From an uncultured Candidatus Pelagibacter sp. (GTDB taxonomy: Bacteria; Pseudomonadota; Alphaproteobacteria; Pelagibacterales; Pelagibacteraceae): DNA of 64,000 nucleotides. The notes under the pieces were generated by a model, which was given only the letters and a program-made list of their open reading frames with translations, was not told the DNA's origin and made no database searches. The DNA lies in the NCBI GenBank assembly GCA_905616395.1, contig CAJQSQ010000004.1:1-64000 (forward strand), written 5' to 3'. This document shows positions 48,067-57,879 of this stretch, piece after piece. Numbering within the stretch: the first letter of the stretch is position 1; each line of letters opens with the position of its first letter. A program made the position numbers and the translations under genes.

Positions 48067-49757
48067 TTTCTGTTTCAGGTAAGAATTGGGAACACAAAAA
48101 AATTAATCAAAATTTAGTAGATAAATTAAAACAGGATTTTGATTTTAGTGACACTTTATCCAGACTAATTATTTCACGAAAATTTGATGATGATGAAATT
48201 GCAACAATCCATACGAATTTAGATTTAAACAATGTTTTTTTAAATAATAAAGATTTCAATCAATCTATTAAGCTTGTTGTAAATTGTATCAATAACAAAG
48301 AAAAAATATGTATTTTGGGTGATTATGATGTGGATGGTTCAGCAGCCACTGCATTATTTGTGAAATTTTTAGAAAGCATAAATCACGCATTTTTTTATTA
48401 TATCCCAGATAGAGAAAAAGATGGGTATGGAGCCACCAAAAAACTGTTTCAAAAATTAATCTTAGACAAACCAAAACTAATTATAATGGTTGATTGTGGT
48501 TCTACTTCTAATGAAGCAATAGATTTTTTAAATGAAAATAAAATTAAATCCCTAATCATTGATCATCATGAAATTAATAATCCATTTCCAAATGCAAACT
48601 CAATTATAAATCCTAAAAAAGATAATGGCTATAAAGAATATGACTATCTATGCGCTACATCACTTTCTTATTTTTTCTTAGATTTACTAATTAAAGAAAT
48701 TAAAAGTGAAATAAATATATCAGATTATTTAATATATGTTTTATTAGCTACAGTGTGTGATGTGATGCCTTTAAGAAAGCTTAACAGATTAATTGCCTTA
48801 AATGCTCTTAAAAATTTTGATATAACAAAAAATTTACCTCTGAACACTTTGTTTGAATTAAATGAAAAAAAAAATAAAATTAATATTAATGATTTAGGTT
48901 ATTTAATTGGTCCTATATTGAATGCTGGCGGTAGACTAGGTAAGTCTCAATATGCTACAGAATTATTATCTTCTAATAATTATCAAGTTGTCAAAGATAG
49001 GTCTGATTATTTAATTAAATTAAATAATAAAAGAAAGGAAATTGAAACCTTAATATTAAATGAAATTGATTTTCAAAAAATCGAAAAAGAAAATAAAGAA
49101 GTAATTATTTATTATAATCCAAATATAAATGAAGGTTTAATTGGAATTATTGCAGCAAGATTAAAAGATTATTTTAATAAACCTTCCATTGTTATTACCA
49201 CGTCTAATGAATTATTAAAAGGATCAGCAAGATCAATTTATAATTATAATATTGGTCGTGTAATTAAAAATTCACTAGATCAATGTATAATTTTAAAAGG
49301 CGGTGGACACAATATGGCTGCAGGATTTACGCTAAATAAAGCAAACCTCAAAGATTTTGAAAATTATATATTAGAAGATTTTTTAGAATCTAATACTGTA
49401 AATAATAATATATTTTCATATGAATCAGAAGTTTCACCATTAGCATTTAATCAAGATTTTTATGATAATATAAAAAAATTAGAACCGTTCGGTACAGGAA
49501 ACTCAGTACCAACCTTCATGTTAAGAGATTTGAGAATAATTAAGCCCATATTATTGAATAACAAGCATATTTCTTCAATATTAAAATCAAAAACAGGATT
49601 TTCGATTAAATCAATATCATTTAATTCTATTAATACTAAGATTGGTGAGTGCTTAATGAACTATAAAAATAATATTAATGTAATAGGCCAAATCAATGAA
49701 AATATCTGGAATAATAAAAAAGCTCTTCAATTAACTATTAGAGACCTTATCTTATAG
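48063..49757 (+). CDS. recJ: single-stranded-DNA-specific exonuclease RecJ
   Basis: A 5'-3' exonuclease for recombination and mismatch repair. It is 564 aa with the DHH motifs ILGDYDVDGSAATALF, MVDCGSTSNEAI and IIDHHEIN, then ATVCDVMPL and the DHHA1 domain with LKGGGHNMAAGFT. The hom gene normally near glpX-recJ lies 12 kb downstream on the other strand. Confidence 0.96.
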   Translation: MISVSGKNWEHKKINQNLVDKLKQDFDFSDTLSRLIISRKFDDDEIATIHTNLDLNNVFLNNKDFNQSIKLVVNCINNKEKICILGDYDVDGSAATALFVKFLESINHAFFYYIPDREKDGYGATKKLFQKLILDKPKLIIMVDCGSTSNEAIDFLNENKIKSLIIDHHEINNPFPNANSIINPKKDNGYKEYDYLCATSLSYFFLDLLIKEIKSEINISDYLIYVLLATVCDVMPLRKLNRLIALNALKNFDITKNLPLNTLFELNEKKNKININDLGYLIGPILNAGGRLGKSQYATELLSSNNYQVVKDRSDYLIKLNNKRKEIETLILNEIDFQKIEKENKEVIIYYNPNINEGLIGIIAARLKDYFNKPSIVITTSNELLKGSARSIYNYNIGRVIKNSLDQCIILKGGGHNMAAGFTLNKANLKDFENYILEDFLESNTVNNNIFSYESEVSPLAFNQDFYDNIKKLEPFGTGNSVPTFMLRDLRIIKPILLNNKHISSILKSKTGFSIKSISFNSINTKIGECLMNYKNNINVIGQINENIWNNKKALQLTIRDLIL

Positions 49758-49807
49758 GTTAATTGCACTTGATAAATAATGACTTTTAAAATAAAAGATC
49801 TCAACAT

Positions 49808-49882
49808 GGTCCCTTCGTCTATCGGTTAGGACAGCTGGTTTTCATCCTGCAAAGGGGGGTTCGATTCCCCCAGGGACCGCCA
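49808..49882 (+). tRNA. tRNA-Glu (anticodon UUC), one anticodon-stem mismatch
   Basis: 75 nt with acceptor GGTCCCT/AGGGACC, D arm GTCTATCGGTTAGGAC, anticodon loop TTTTCAT (TTC), T arm GGGGGTTCGATTCCCCC, discriminator G and an encoded CCA. The anticodon stem GCTGG/CCTGC has a T-T mismatch at its third pair. It marks the left edge of the glycan cluster. Confidence 0.94.
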
Positions 49883-49888
49883 TTAAAT

Positions 49889-50140
49889 ATGTATTATTAC
49901 ACATATATGCTTAAATCTATATCACCTGGTTTTAAAAAAACTTATGTAGGATATACAAATGATCTGGTTTCAAGACTAAATAAACATAATTCAAACAAAG
50001 GTGCAAAGTCTACAATGGGCTATAAATGGTTGTTAATTTATAGTAAAAAATTTAAAACAAAGAGTGAAGCTATGTCTTATGAATATAAATTAAAAAAAAA
50101 TAAAATATTACGAAAAGAAATTGTAGAAAAATCAACTTAA
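49889..50140 (+). CDS. GIY-YIG domain protein (UPF0213-like)
   Basis: An 83-aa single-domain GIY-YIG endonuclease-like protein. The motif appears as YYTYMLKS at 3-10 and KTYVGYTNDLVSRLNKHN at about 18-35, with the arginine and histidine of the family, and a C-terminal glutamate region AMSYEYKLKK. Its exact substrate is unknown. It begins seven bases after tRNA-Glu and overlaps the next glycosyltransferase by one base (TAATG), an odd partner for glycan genes. Confidence 0.88.
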   Translation: MYYYTYMLKSISPGFKKTYVGYTNDLVSRLNKHNSNKGAKSTMGYKWLLIYSKKFKTKSEAMSYEYKLKKNKILRKEIVEKST

Positions 50141-52254
50141 TGAAAATTTCAATACTTTTGCCATATAAAGAAAATTATTCTGTTAACTATGCTGGTGCTG
50201 TATCTTTATTCATAAATGACACAACAAAATTAAGCAAATTTAAGAAAAATATAAGAGTATTTGGTAGTACAAATTTCAAATCTAAACTATCAAAGAATTA
50301 TACAAATATAGATTTAAATAAGAGCAATTTATTACAAAGCCAAAGTAGAATTTATGTAAATAGATTTATTCAATTACAAGAAACTATTAATGCAGATATT
50401 ATTGAAATTCATAATAGACCAAATTATTTAAAATTTATTAAAAAACTTAATACAAAAATTGTTTTATATTTTCATAACGATCCACTTGAAATGGCTGGTT
50501 CTGAAAAAATTAATGAAAGATTAAACTTACTCAAAATATGTCAAAAAATTATTTTTAATAGTGAGTGGTCAAAAAATAGGTTTTTAGAAGGTTTAGAAAA
50601 ATTTTATAGTGGTAGTTCAAAACTAGAAGTTATAAATCAATCTACCAACAAACCAAAAATAGATTTTACAAAAAAAGATAAAATAATAACTTTTGTTGGA
50701 AAGTTAAATTCAGCAAAAGGCTACGATTTATTTGGTGGCGCAATATTAAGAATTTTAGAGAAACATAAGGATTGGAGTGGATTAGTTATTGGTGATGAAC
50801 CTCGTGAAAAATTAATCTTTAAACATAAAAACCTTAATATATTAGGTTTTCAAGAACATAAAAAAGTTCTAAGAATTCTTAAAAAAACGAGTATTGCTGT
50901 GGCTTGCTCAAGATGGCAGGAGCCTTTTGGTCGTACTAGTTTAGAGGCATCTAGTAGGGGGTGCGCTGTTATAATATCAAATAAGGGTGGTTTAACTGAG
51001 ACTATCACAAATGGTACTATACTTAAAAAAAATACAGTAAATAATATTTTTAATGCAATTGATGACTTGATAAAAAATAAAAAAAAATTATTAAATTTAC
51101 AAAAAAAATCACATGAAAATTTTTATTTAACTAATAAATATATAAGTAAAAAAATTGACATTTATAGATCATCCATATTAGATATAAAATCAAAATCAAA
51201 TTCTACCAAAAAATCAAAATTAAAGATTATTCATATAACAAATTTTAATGAAAGACATAATGGAAGATTATTTTATAATACTGGCAAAAGAATTAATAAC
51301 GGTTTAGTACGTTTGGGCCATAGTGTTTTGGAGTTTAGTGATAGAGATATTCTAAGTAATAATAGAAAATTGAATGATTTAAGTGGTGCAAAATATTTAA
51401 ATAAAAAATTACTTACAGTAATTGGTAATTACACACCTGACTTAATAATACTAGGACACGCTGATTTAATTAATATTCAAACTCTGAAAATTATTAAGCA
51501 ATATTATCCAGAAATAAAAATTGCTCAGTGGTTTTTAGATAGAATGGATTCAAATTGGATATTTAATAAAAAAAGATTTCTTGATAAAATTGATGTTATG
51601 GATGCAAGTTTTTGCACAACAAATCCAGATGTTTTGAAATTTTCTAAAAAAAATATGATTTACTATGTTCCTAATCCGGTAGATGAATCTTTTGAAACAT
51701 TGAATAATTATAAAAATAGAAATTTAAAAAATGATGTTTTTTTTGCAATGAGTCATGGAGTTCATAGAGGTATATTAAAAAAAGGAAAGTTTGATGAGCG
51801 TGAAAATCTCCTTAATAGATTAATCAATAAATTACCAAACATAAAGTTTGATATATATGGTATTGAAAATAAACAACCAGTATGGGCTGATAATTTTATT
51901 AAAGCTCTTTCTCAATCAAAGATTGCATTAAATTTAAGTCAAGGAAGTGGATCTAAGTACTATACTAGTGATAGATTTGCTCAATTGATAGGAAATGGAC
52001 TATTAGTGATGATTGACAAAAAGACTAAATTTGGTGATTTTTTTAATAAAGATGAGATCATTTTATATAAAGATATTAATGATTTAGCAAAAAAGATTAC
52101 AAAATACTCAAATGATGATGTATTAAGACAGAAAATTGCTAAAAAAGGCAGAGATAAATATTTTAAATTTTTTAATTCAACAATCGTTGCAGAGTTTATA
52201 ATAAATAAAACTTTTAATATTAATAAAAGATATTTTTGGGAAAATAAAAAATAA
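50140..52254 (+). CDS. double-headed glycosyltransferase (GT4 + CgeB-like)
   Basis: A 704-aa protein with two GT-B-type transferases in one chain. Residues 1 to about 350 are GT4-like, with ITFVGKLNSAKGYDLF and the EPFGRTSLE (E-x7-E) donor motif near 261-269. Residues 360-704 resemble CgeB/Glyco_trans_1_2, with PVDESFE and GSGSKYYTSDRFAQLIGNGLLV. It probably adds two successive sugars to a surface glycan. No membrane segments are visible. It is followed 15 bases later by an epimerase. Confidence 0.82.
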   Translation: MKISILLPYKENYSVNYAGAVSLFINDTTKLSKFKKNIRVFGSTNFKSKLSKNYTNIDLNKSNLLQSQSRIYVNRFIQLQETINADIIEIHNRPNYLKFIKKLNTKIVLYFHNDPLEMAGSEKINERLNLLKICQKIIFNSEWSKNRFLEGLEKFYSGSSKLEVINQSTNKPKIDFTKKDKIITFVGKLNSAKGYDLFGGAILRILEKHKDWSGLVIGDEPREKLIFKHKNLNILGFQEHKKVLRILKKTSIAVACSRWQEPFGRTSLEASSRGCAVIISNKGGLTETITNGTILKKNTVNNIFNAIDDLIKNKKKLLNLQKKSHENFYLTNKYISKKIDIYRSSILDIKSKSNSTKKSKLKIIHITNFNERHNGRLFYNTGKRINNGLVRLGHSVLEFSDRDILSNNRKLNDLSGAKYLNKKLLTVIGNYTPDLIILGHADLINIQTLKIIKQYYPEIKIAQWFLDRMDSNWIFNKKRFLDKIDVMDASFCTTNPDVLKFSKKNMIYYVPNPVDESFETLNNYKNRNLKNDVFFAMSHGVHRGILKKGKFDERENLLNRLINKLPNIKFDIYGIENKQPVWADNFIKALSQSKIALNLSQGSGSKYYTSDRFAQLIGNGLLVMIDKKTKFGDFFNKDEIILYKDINDLAKKITKYSNDDVLRQKIAKKGRDKYFKFFNSTIVAEFIINKTFNINKRYFWENKK

Positions 52255-52269
52255 CATTAAGGTCTATAT

Positions 52270-53142
52270 ATGAAAAATACAATAGTTATTACAGGTGGTG
52301 CAGGATTTATTGGATCAAATTTAATTAAATACATGTTAAAAAAAACTAATTTAAAAATTATCAGTTTAGATAATTACTCCACAGGAACTAAAATGAATCA
52401 TATTAATCATAAAAATGTTAAATATATAAAGGGTGAAAATATTAATATTTCAAAAATACTAAACCGCTATAAAAAAAAAATAAAAGTTATTTTTCATTTT
52501 GGAGAATTCTCAAGAATTTATCAAAGTTTTTTAAACTCAAAAAGATGCTTAAACTATAATATTAAACATTCATTTGAAGTTGTTAATTTTGCTAAGGATA
52601 ATAAAATTAAGATTATTTATTCTGCTACATCTAGTAATCTTGGTAACGGTGGTAAAGATGAGAATTTATCACCTTATTCTTGGTCTAAATCAAAAAATAT
52701 TGAATTGATAAAAAATTATAGTAAATGGTTTGATCTAAAATATGAATTAATATTTTTCTATAATGTTTATGGGCCTGGTCAAATTATGAACGGAAAAATG
52801 TCAGCTGTCATAGGTACTTTTGAAAAACTATATAAAAAAAGAAAGCCTTTAACTATTGTTAAACCAGGTTCACAAAAAAGAGATTTTACTCATATAGACG
52901 ATATTATAAAAGGTTGCTACTTAGCTATGATTAAAGGGAAACAAAATGAATATATGTTATGCACAAACAAATCATATTCAATCAAGCAAATCGCAAAAAT
53001 GTTTAATACTAAGTATAAATTTCTTAAGTCTAGGCCTGGTGAAAGATTTGGCTCAACTATATTAAACAATAATGCCAAAAAAATATTAGGATTTAAGGCA
53101 AAAAAAGATATCAAAACTTATATTGGAAACTTAATTAGATAA
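52270..53142 (+). CDS. NAD-dependent sugar epimerase/dehydratase (extended SDR)
   Basis: A 290-aa nucleotide-sugar modifying enzyme. The Rossmann motif TGGAGFIGSN is at 8-17, FHFGEFSR and the catalytic YSWSK (YxxxK) near 138-142, then NVYGPGQ and RDFTHIDDIIKG. The substrate is likely a UDP- or dTDP-sugar, possibly the UDP-Glc/UDP-Gal step supplying UDP-galactopyranose mutase. It lies in the glycan cluster between two transferases. Confidence 0.82.
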   Translation: MKNTIVITGGAGFIGSNLIKYMLKKTNLKIISLDNYSTGTKMNHINHKNVKYIKGENINISKILNRYKKKIKVIFHFGEFSRIYQSFLNSKRCLNYNIKHSFEVVNFAKDNKIKIIYSATSSNLGNGGKDENLSPYSWSKSKNIELIKNYSKWFDLKYELIFFYNVYGPGQIMNGKMSAVIGTFEKLYKKRKPLTIVKPGSQKRDFTHIDDIIKGCYLAMIKGKQNEYMLCTNKSYSIKQIAKMFNTKYKFLKSRPGERFGSTILNNNAKKILGFKAKKDIKTYIGNLIR

Positions 53143-53146
53143 ATTA

Positions 53147-54034
53147 ATGTTTTCAATCTTAATTCCTAGTTATAATAATTTGAATTATCTTAAATTGTGC
53201 ATAGAGAGCTTAGAGAAAAATTCGAAATTTGAACATCAAATTATAATTCATGTTAATGAAGGTTCGGATGGTACTCTTAATTATGTTCAAAAAAATAATT
53301 TTGATTACACTTATACATCTGAAAATATAGGGATGCCAAAAGCTTTAAATAAAGCATCAAAACTCGCAAATTTTGATTATATATTAATTTCACACGATGA
53401 TTTTTATTATTGTCCAGGGTGGGATACTGAATTTATAAATGAAATAAAAAAAATAAATCATAATAATTTTTATTTATCAGGAACCATGGTTGGTGCTGGT
53501 CAAGTATATTTTGATGCTGGACAATCCATAGAAACTTTTGATGAAAAAAAACTTATCAAAAATATTGAAACAATTAAGACATTTGATTTTCAAGGAACAA
53601 CAAAGTGTCCTGGTTTGGTACACAAAGATATTTGGAACAAAGTAGGGGGCTGGAGTGAAGAATTTTCCCCGACAGGTGGAGATGATAGTGATTTTGCAAT
53701 GAAACTATGGCAAAATAATATTAGAATTTTTAAAGGACTAGGAAGTAGTCTTGCGTATCATTTTGGATCTATTACTACTAGAAAAAAAAATAAAACTTTA
53801 TTTACATACTTGGGTAGTAAAGGAAATAAAATTTTTTTGAAAAAATGGGGAATTACTATTAATTTTTTTGAAAAATTCTATTTAAAGTCTGGTCTTGATG
53901 GAAATAAAAGACTTATTTTTAATAAATTTAGTGGACCATTAAATAATCCAAAAAAAAATTTGAACTTTTATATTAATCTTTTTAAAGGTAAAATTGTTAT
54001 GTTATATTTATCATTAATTAAATTTAAATATTAA
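53147..54034 (+). CDS. family 2 glycosyltransferase
   Basis: A 295-aa inverting GT-A enzyme. The N-terminal SILIPSYNNLNYLKLCIESL, the DxD-like ISHDDFYYCPGWD near 86-98 and WSEEFSPTGGDDSDFAMKLWQ are visible. There is no membrane segment. The acceptor and donor are unknown. It is one base from the following epimerase gene. Confidence 0.83.
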   Translation: MFSILIPSYNNLNYLKLCIESLEKNSKFEHQIIIHVNEGSDGTLNYVQKNNFDYTYTSENIGMPKALNKASKLANFDYILISHDDFYYCPGWDTEFINEIKKINHNNFYLSGTMVGAGQVYFDAGQSIETFDEKKLIKNIETIKTFDFQGTTKCPGLVHKDIWNKVGGWSEEFSPTGGDDSDFAMKLWQNNIRIFKGLGSSLAYHFGSITTRKKNKTLFTYLGSKGNKIFLKKWGITINFFEKFYLKSGLDGNKRLIFNKFSGPLNNPKKNLNFYINLFKGKIVMLYLSLIKFKY

Positions 54035-55033
54035 ATGAAAAAAATATTAATTACAGGTGTTGCTGGTTTATTGGGATCAAGGCTTTCTGATTGGATTATT
54101 GATAATACAAATTATGAGGTGATTGGTATTGATGATTTAAGTGGTGGTTTTATTGAGAATATAAATCCTAAAGTAAAGTTTTATAAATTTAACCTAACCA
54201 ATTTAAATAAACTAAAAGAAGTTTTTAAAAATGAAAATATCGAAATTGTTTATCATTTTGCTGCTTATGCGGCTGAAGGATTGAGCCCATTCATTAGAAA
54301 ATTTAATTATGAAAATAATATAATAGCTTCTTCAAATTTAATAACTTGCTCAATTGAATTTAATATAAAAAGATTTGTTTTTGCAAGCTCTATGGCCGTT
54401 TATGGAGATAAATACGAACCACCGTTTCACGAGGATCTTTTGCAGGCTCCAATAGACCCTTACGGTGTTGCAAAGTATGCTGTAGAAATGGATTTAAAAA
54501 TTGCATCACATCAACATGGATTAAATTACACCATTATTAGACCGCACAATTTTTATGGTATTAATCAAAATATTTGGGATAAATATAGAAATGTCTTGGG
54601 TATTTGGATGTATCAAATTCTAAATAAAGAAAGTCCTACAATTTTTGGAGATGGATCCCAAGTGAGAGCATTTAGTTACGTTGATGATTCAGTTATACCT
54701 TTTTGGAATGCATCTCAAAATGACAATTGCAAGGGTGAAATCATAAACTTAGGTGGTACTAAAGAATATTCTATAAGTGACGCTTGCAACATATTAATTA
54801 ATGTAACGGGCCAAAATATTAAACCAGTTTATTTGGAACCAAGGCACGAAAGTAAATATGCATGGGCAACATGGGATAAATCAATAGAACTCTTGGGTTT
54901 TGAACATAAAGTTAACCTTGAAGAAGGTACTGCAAAGATGTGGGAATGGGCAAAAAAACAACCTAACAGAGAAAGATACGTATGGCCTGAATATGAATTA
55001 AACAAAGGCATATATGAATATTGGAAAAGCTAA
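54035..55033 (+). CDS. NAD-dependent epimerase (UDP-glucose 4-epimerase-like)
   Basis: A 332-aa extended SDR with ITGVAGLLGSRL at 5-16, YHFAAYAAEGLSP, SSMAVYG, and catalytic YGVAK near 148-152, followed by RPHNFYGI and QVRAFSYVDD. The C-terminal region with WEWAKKQPNRERYVWPEYE is a longer tail than in GalE. It probably produces a galactose- or related NDP-sugar for this cluster. It is convergent with the next gene. Confidence 0.83.
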   Translation: MKKILITGVAGLLGSRLSDWIIDNTNYEVIGIDDLSGGFIENINPKVKFYKFNLTNLNKLKEVFKNENIEIVYHFAAYAAEGLSPFIRKFNYENNIIASSNLITCSIEFNIKRFVFASSMAVYGDKYEPPFHEDLLQAPIDPYGVAKYAVEMDLKIASHQHGLNYTIIRPHNFYGINQNIWDKYRNVLGIWMYQILNKESPTIFGDGSQVRAFSYVDDSVIPFWNASQNDNCKGEIINLGGTKEYSISDACNILINVTGQNIKPVYLEPRHESKYAWATWDKSIELLGFEHKVNLEEGTAKMWEWAKKQPNRERYVWPEYELNKGIYEYWKS

Positions 55034-55049
55034 ATATTAAGTGACTATA

Positions 55050-55895
55050 TTAAATTCTTTTTGAAGATTTCTGATTTAAAATCGAAGCGTACAAGCCTGA
55101 TCTTCGAGCTTTATACTTGCCATAATTAATTTTATCATTTTTTAATTTGTACAAAATTACTCGATAATTAATTCTAATAAAAATTGGAACAAAGTAAATA
55201 AGGGCAAAAAGAAATCCATAATGTTTTTTAAAATAATAAAATTTTGACCAAATAAAATGCCAAGTTCTAAAATTGACTTGATCTATTTTTTCTAGGTTAT
55301 TTTTAATTTCAACTGAAGTACCTACATCGTGTTCAACAAGGACATTATTAATTTGATAATTTTTATTTATCTTAAAGGATCTTAAGCAAAAGTCATTTTC
55401 CTCAAAATATAAAAAGATATTTTCATCAAATCCATTCAAATTATCAAAATTGTTTTTATTAAAAAACATGCATGCTCCACTAATAAATTTCATTTCGCTT
55501 ATTGTTCCATTATCAATACTTTGTTTGTGAGATTTGGGATTTGCGTTTATAAATCTAGGGCCTAAAGTGGAAAATTTATTATTTAGTTTTTTGGCAGCAT
55601 TTACGAAGTTAAGTAATGCCCCTTCATTTATACCTGTAAGATCTGGATTACTAATCAAAAAATACTCAGTTTTAACCATTTTGCTTCCATAATTTGCTTG
55701 GTTGCCATACCCATTATTGGGTATTAGCTGAATATCAATATCAGGATAATTGTTATCTATAATTGATTTTAAGCTAACATCATTTGAATTATCAATTATT
55801 ATAATTTTAAATTTTTTGTATAAGTTTTTAATATAATCTAAAACTAACTTTTTACTTTTATGTGTTAAGATAATTATTGTTGCATCATTATTCAT
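55050..55895 (-). CDS. family 2 glycosyltransferase (rhamnosyl/galactofuranosyl type)
   Basis: A 281-aa GT2 enzyme with TIIILTHKSKKLVLDYIK, IPNNGYGNQANYGSK and YFLISNPDLT, then ISGACMFFNKNNFDNLNGFDENIFLYFEE, typical of WbbL-like transferases. A C-terminal hydrophobic segment (FLFALIYFVPIFI) suggests membrane association. It is the only minus-strand glycan gene and diverges from the DUF4422 gene. Confidence 0.83.
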   Translation of the reverse strand: MNNDATIIILTHKSKKLVLDYIKNLYKKFKIIIIDNSNDVSLKSIIDNNYPDIDIQLIPNNGYGNQANYGSKMVKTEYFLISNPDLTGINEGALLNFVNAAKKLNNKFSTLGPRFINANPKSHKQSIDNGTISEMKFISGACMFFNKNNFDNLNGFDENIFLYFEENDFCLRSFKINKNYQINNVLVEHDVGTSVEIKNNLEKIDQVNFRTWHFIWSKFYYFKKHYGFLFALIYFVPIFIRINYRVILYKLKNDKINYGKYKARRSGLYASILNQKSSKRI

Positions 55896-55941
55896 TTACT
55901 TATGTTTTTTTTTATGGAATATATTTATAAAATTATTAATT

Positions 55942-56748
55942 ATGAATAAGTTGAAAATATACTGTTTTGTTACTAATGAGTCAAAATTTTTAAAAAAACT
56001 ACCGACTAATATTGTACCCGTTATTATAGGTAACAATAATTCCACTACTTTTCTTAGTGAGAATGTAGGTATAAATATCTCAAATTTAAACAAATATTAT
56101 GCTGAATTAACTGGTTTGTATTGGGTTTTCAAAAATAGAATTGCATATCATAATGATGATGATTTCGTAGGTTTTTGTCATTACAGAAGATTGTGGATGA
56201 ATGGAATTTTGAATAAAAAAATATCATTTTCGAACATTTATTCCAAACTATTGCAGAATAAAAATAAATCTTTAAATAATTTTGAAACTATATTAGTTGA
56301 TCCAATATATTTAAAAAATGAAAGTATAATAGGTCATTTTAATAACAACCATGGAAAAGAAATATTTGAATTTTTACATAAGATTTTAGATAAAAGTCTA
56401 TATAATGATTTTATAAATTATGGAAATCAAAAAAAATTTAGTCCTTGTAATATGTTTATAACCAAACCTAAAATTTTCATTAATTATTGCAATTTAATAT
56501 TTCCATTGATGGAGAAATTGTTAGAAGAATGTTTAAATAGGAATCTTTGTATTGGAAACAATTTAAAATTACCAGCCTACTTTATAGAGAGATTTACACC
56601 TTATTGGTTTGAAAAACATTCTAAAGTTGGTTATTTGTCTTACGCAGTATTAAATAATTTTTATATATCAGATGCTGTAAATAATATTATAAATCCTTTA
56701 AAATTACCCTTTACATCGTCATTTTTTCCTACAAAACTAGATATATAA
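55942..56748 (+). CDS. DUF4422 capsular-polysaccharide glycosyltransferase
   Basis: A 268-aa protein with the family hallmark YYAELTGLYWVFKN near 53-66 and DFVGFCHYRRLWM near 74-86. DUF4422 proteins occur in capsule and O-antigen clusters and are assumed to be galactosyltransferase-like. It is immediately followed by glf with no gap, consistent with galactose/galactofuranose transfer. Confidence 0.8.
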   Translation: MNKLKIYCFVTNESKFLKKLPTNIVPVIIGNNNSTTFLSENVGINISNLNKYYAELTGLYWVFKNRIAYHNDDDFVGFCHYRRLWMNGILNKKISFSNIYSKLLQNKNKSLNNFETILVDPIYLKNESIIGHFNNNHGKEIFEFLHKILDKSLYNDFINYGNQKKFSPCNMFITKPKIFINYCNLIFPLMEKLLEECLNRNLCIGNNLKLPAYFIERFTPYWFEKHSKVGYLSYAVLNNFYISDAVNNIINPLKLPFTSSFFPTKLDI

Positions 56749-57879
56749 ATGTTCAAAGCAGATGTAATTATAGTTGGTGCTGGCCCAGTAGGCTGTGTTT
56801 TAGCAAATAAAATTGCTACTGAATTAAACTTATCTTGTTTAATAATTGAAAAAAGAAATCATATTGCAGGAAACTGTTATGATGAAAAAAATAAAAAAGG
56901 AGTTTTATACCACAAATATGGACCACATTATTTAAGATTTAAAAATAATAAAATTTTTGAATATTTATCTAAATTTACTAAATGGATACCTGGCAATTAT
57001 ATTGTGCAATCTTTTGTAGATAAAAAACTTTATCCATTTCCGATTAATTTGAATACACTTGAGAAATTTTTTAATATTAAATTTAAATCAAAAAAAGAAG
57101 CAATTGATTTTATTAAAAAAAAACAAATTAAAAATAAGAGTTTAAATAATTCAGAAGATTTTATCCTATCAAAACTTGGCACTGAAATTTATGAAAAATT
57201 CTATAAAAATTATACAATAAAGCAATGGGGTGTTAGTCCAAAAAAATTATCTAGCACTGTCGCTGGCCGTGTTCCTATTAGATATGATCGTAATCCTTAT
57301 TATGTTAAAGAAAAACTTAAATTTATGCCAAGACAGGGTTTTACACTTATGTTTAAAAAAATGATTACTAATAAAAAAATTAAATTATCTTTAAATACAG
57401 ATTTTTTTAAAATTAGAAAACAAATAAAATATAATAAATTTTTAATATATACAGGTACACCCGATAAATTTTTTAATTATAAATATGGTAAGCTTGATTG
57501 GCGATCTTTAGCTTTTAAATTTGAAACATATAAAAAAAATTTGATACAAAATTCAGTACAATATAATTTTCCAAATGATTTTAAATTTACTAGAAAAGTT
57601 GAAATTAAGCACGTTACTAGACAAAAAATTCCATTCACAGTTATTTCAAAAGAATTTCCTAAAAGTAAAGGCGAACCTTATTATCCTATAATAAACAAAA
57701 ATAACCTAAATAAATTTTCTAAATATGAAAAATTAATAAAAAAAGTTGAAAATAAGAATGTATTTTTTGAAGGTAGGCTTGCTCAATATAAATATTTTAA
57801 TACAGATGAGGTAATTGAAAGAGCATTAAACTTATTTAAGATTTTAAAAAAAAAATATAAAAATAATTCTAATAATTAA
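56749..57879 (+). CDS. glf: UDP-galactopyranose mutase
   Basis: Converts UDP-galactopyranose to UDP-galactofuranose with reduced FAD. It is 376 aa, with the FAD motif VIIVGAGPVG at 6-15, EKRNHIAGNCYDE, GPHYLRF and YTIKQWGVSP. ARG-type substrate residues follow in VAGRVPIRYDRNPYYV and GRLAQYKYFNTDE. It implies that the cluster makes a galactofuranose-containing polymer. Its stop overlaps the recombinase stop. Confidence 0.93.
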   Translation: MFKADVIIVGAGPVGCVLANKIATELNLSCLIIEKRNHIAGNCYDEKNKKGVLYHKYGPHYLRFKNNKIFEYLSKFTKWIPGNYIVQSFVDKKLYPFPINLNTLEKFFNIKFKSKKEAIDFIKKKQIKNKSLNNSEDFILSKLGTEIYEKFYKNYTIKQWGVSPKKLSSTVAGRVPIRYDRNPYYVKEKLKFMPRQGFTLMFKKMITNKKIKLSLNTDFFKIRKQIKYNKFLIYTGTPDKFFNYKYGKLDWRSLAFKFETYKKNLIQNSVQYNFPNDFKFTRKVEIKHVTRQKIPFTVISKEFPKSKGEPYYPIINKNNLNKFSKYEKLIKKVENKNVFFEGRLAQYKYFNTDEVIERALNLFKILKKKYKNNSNN

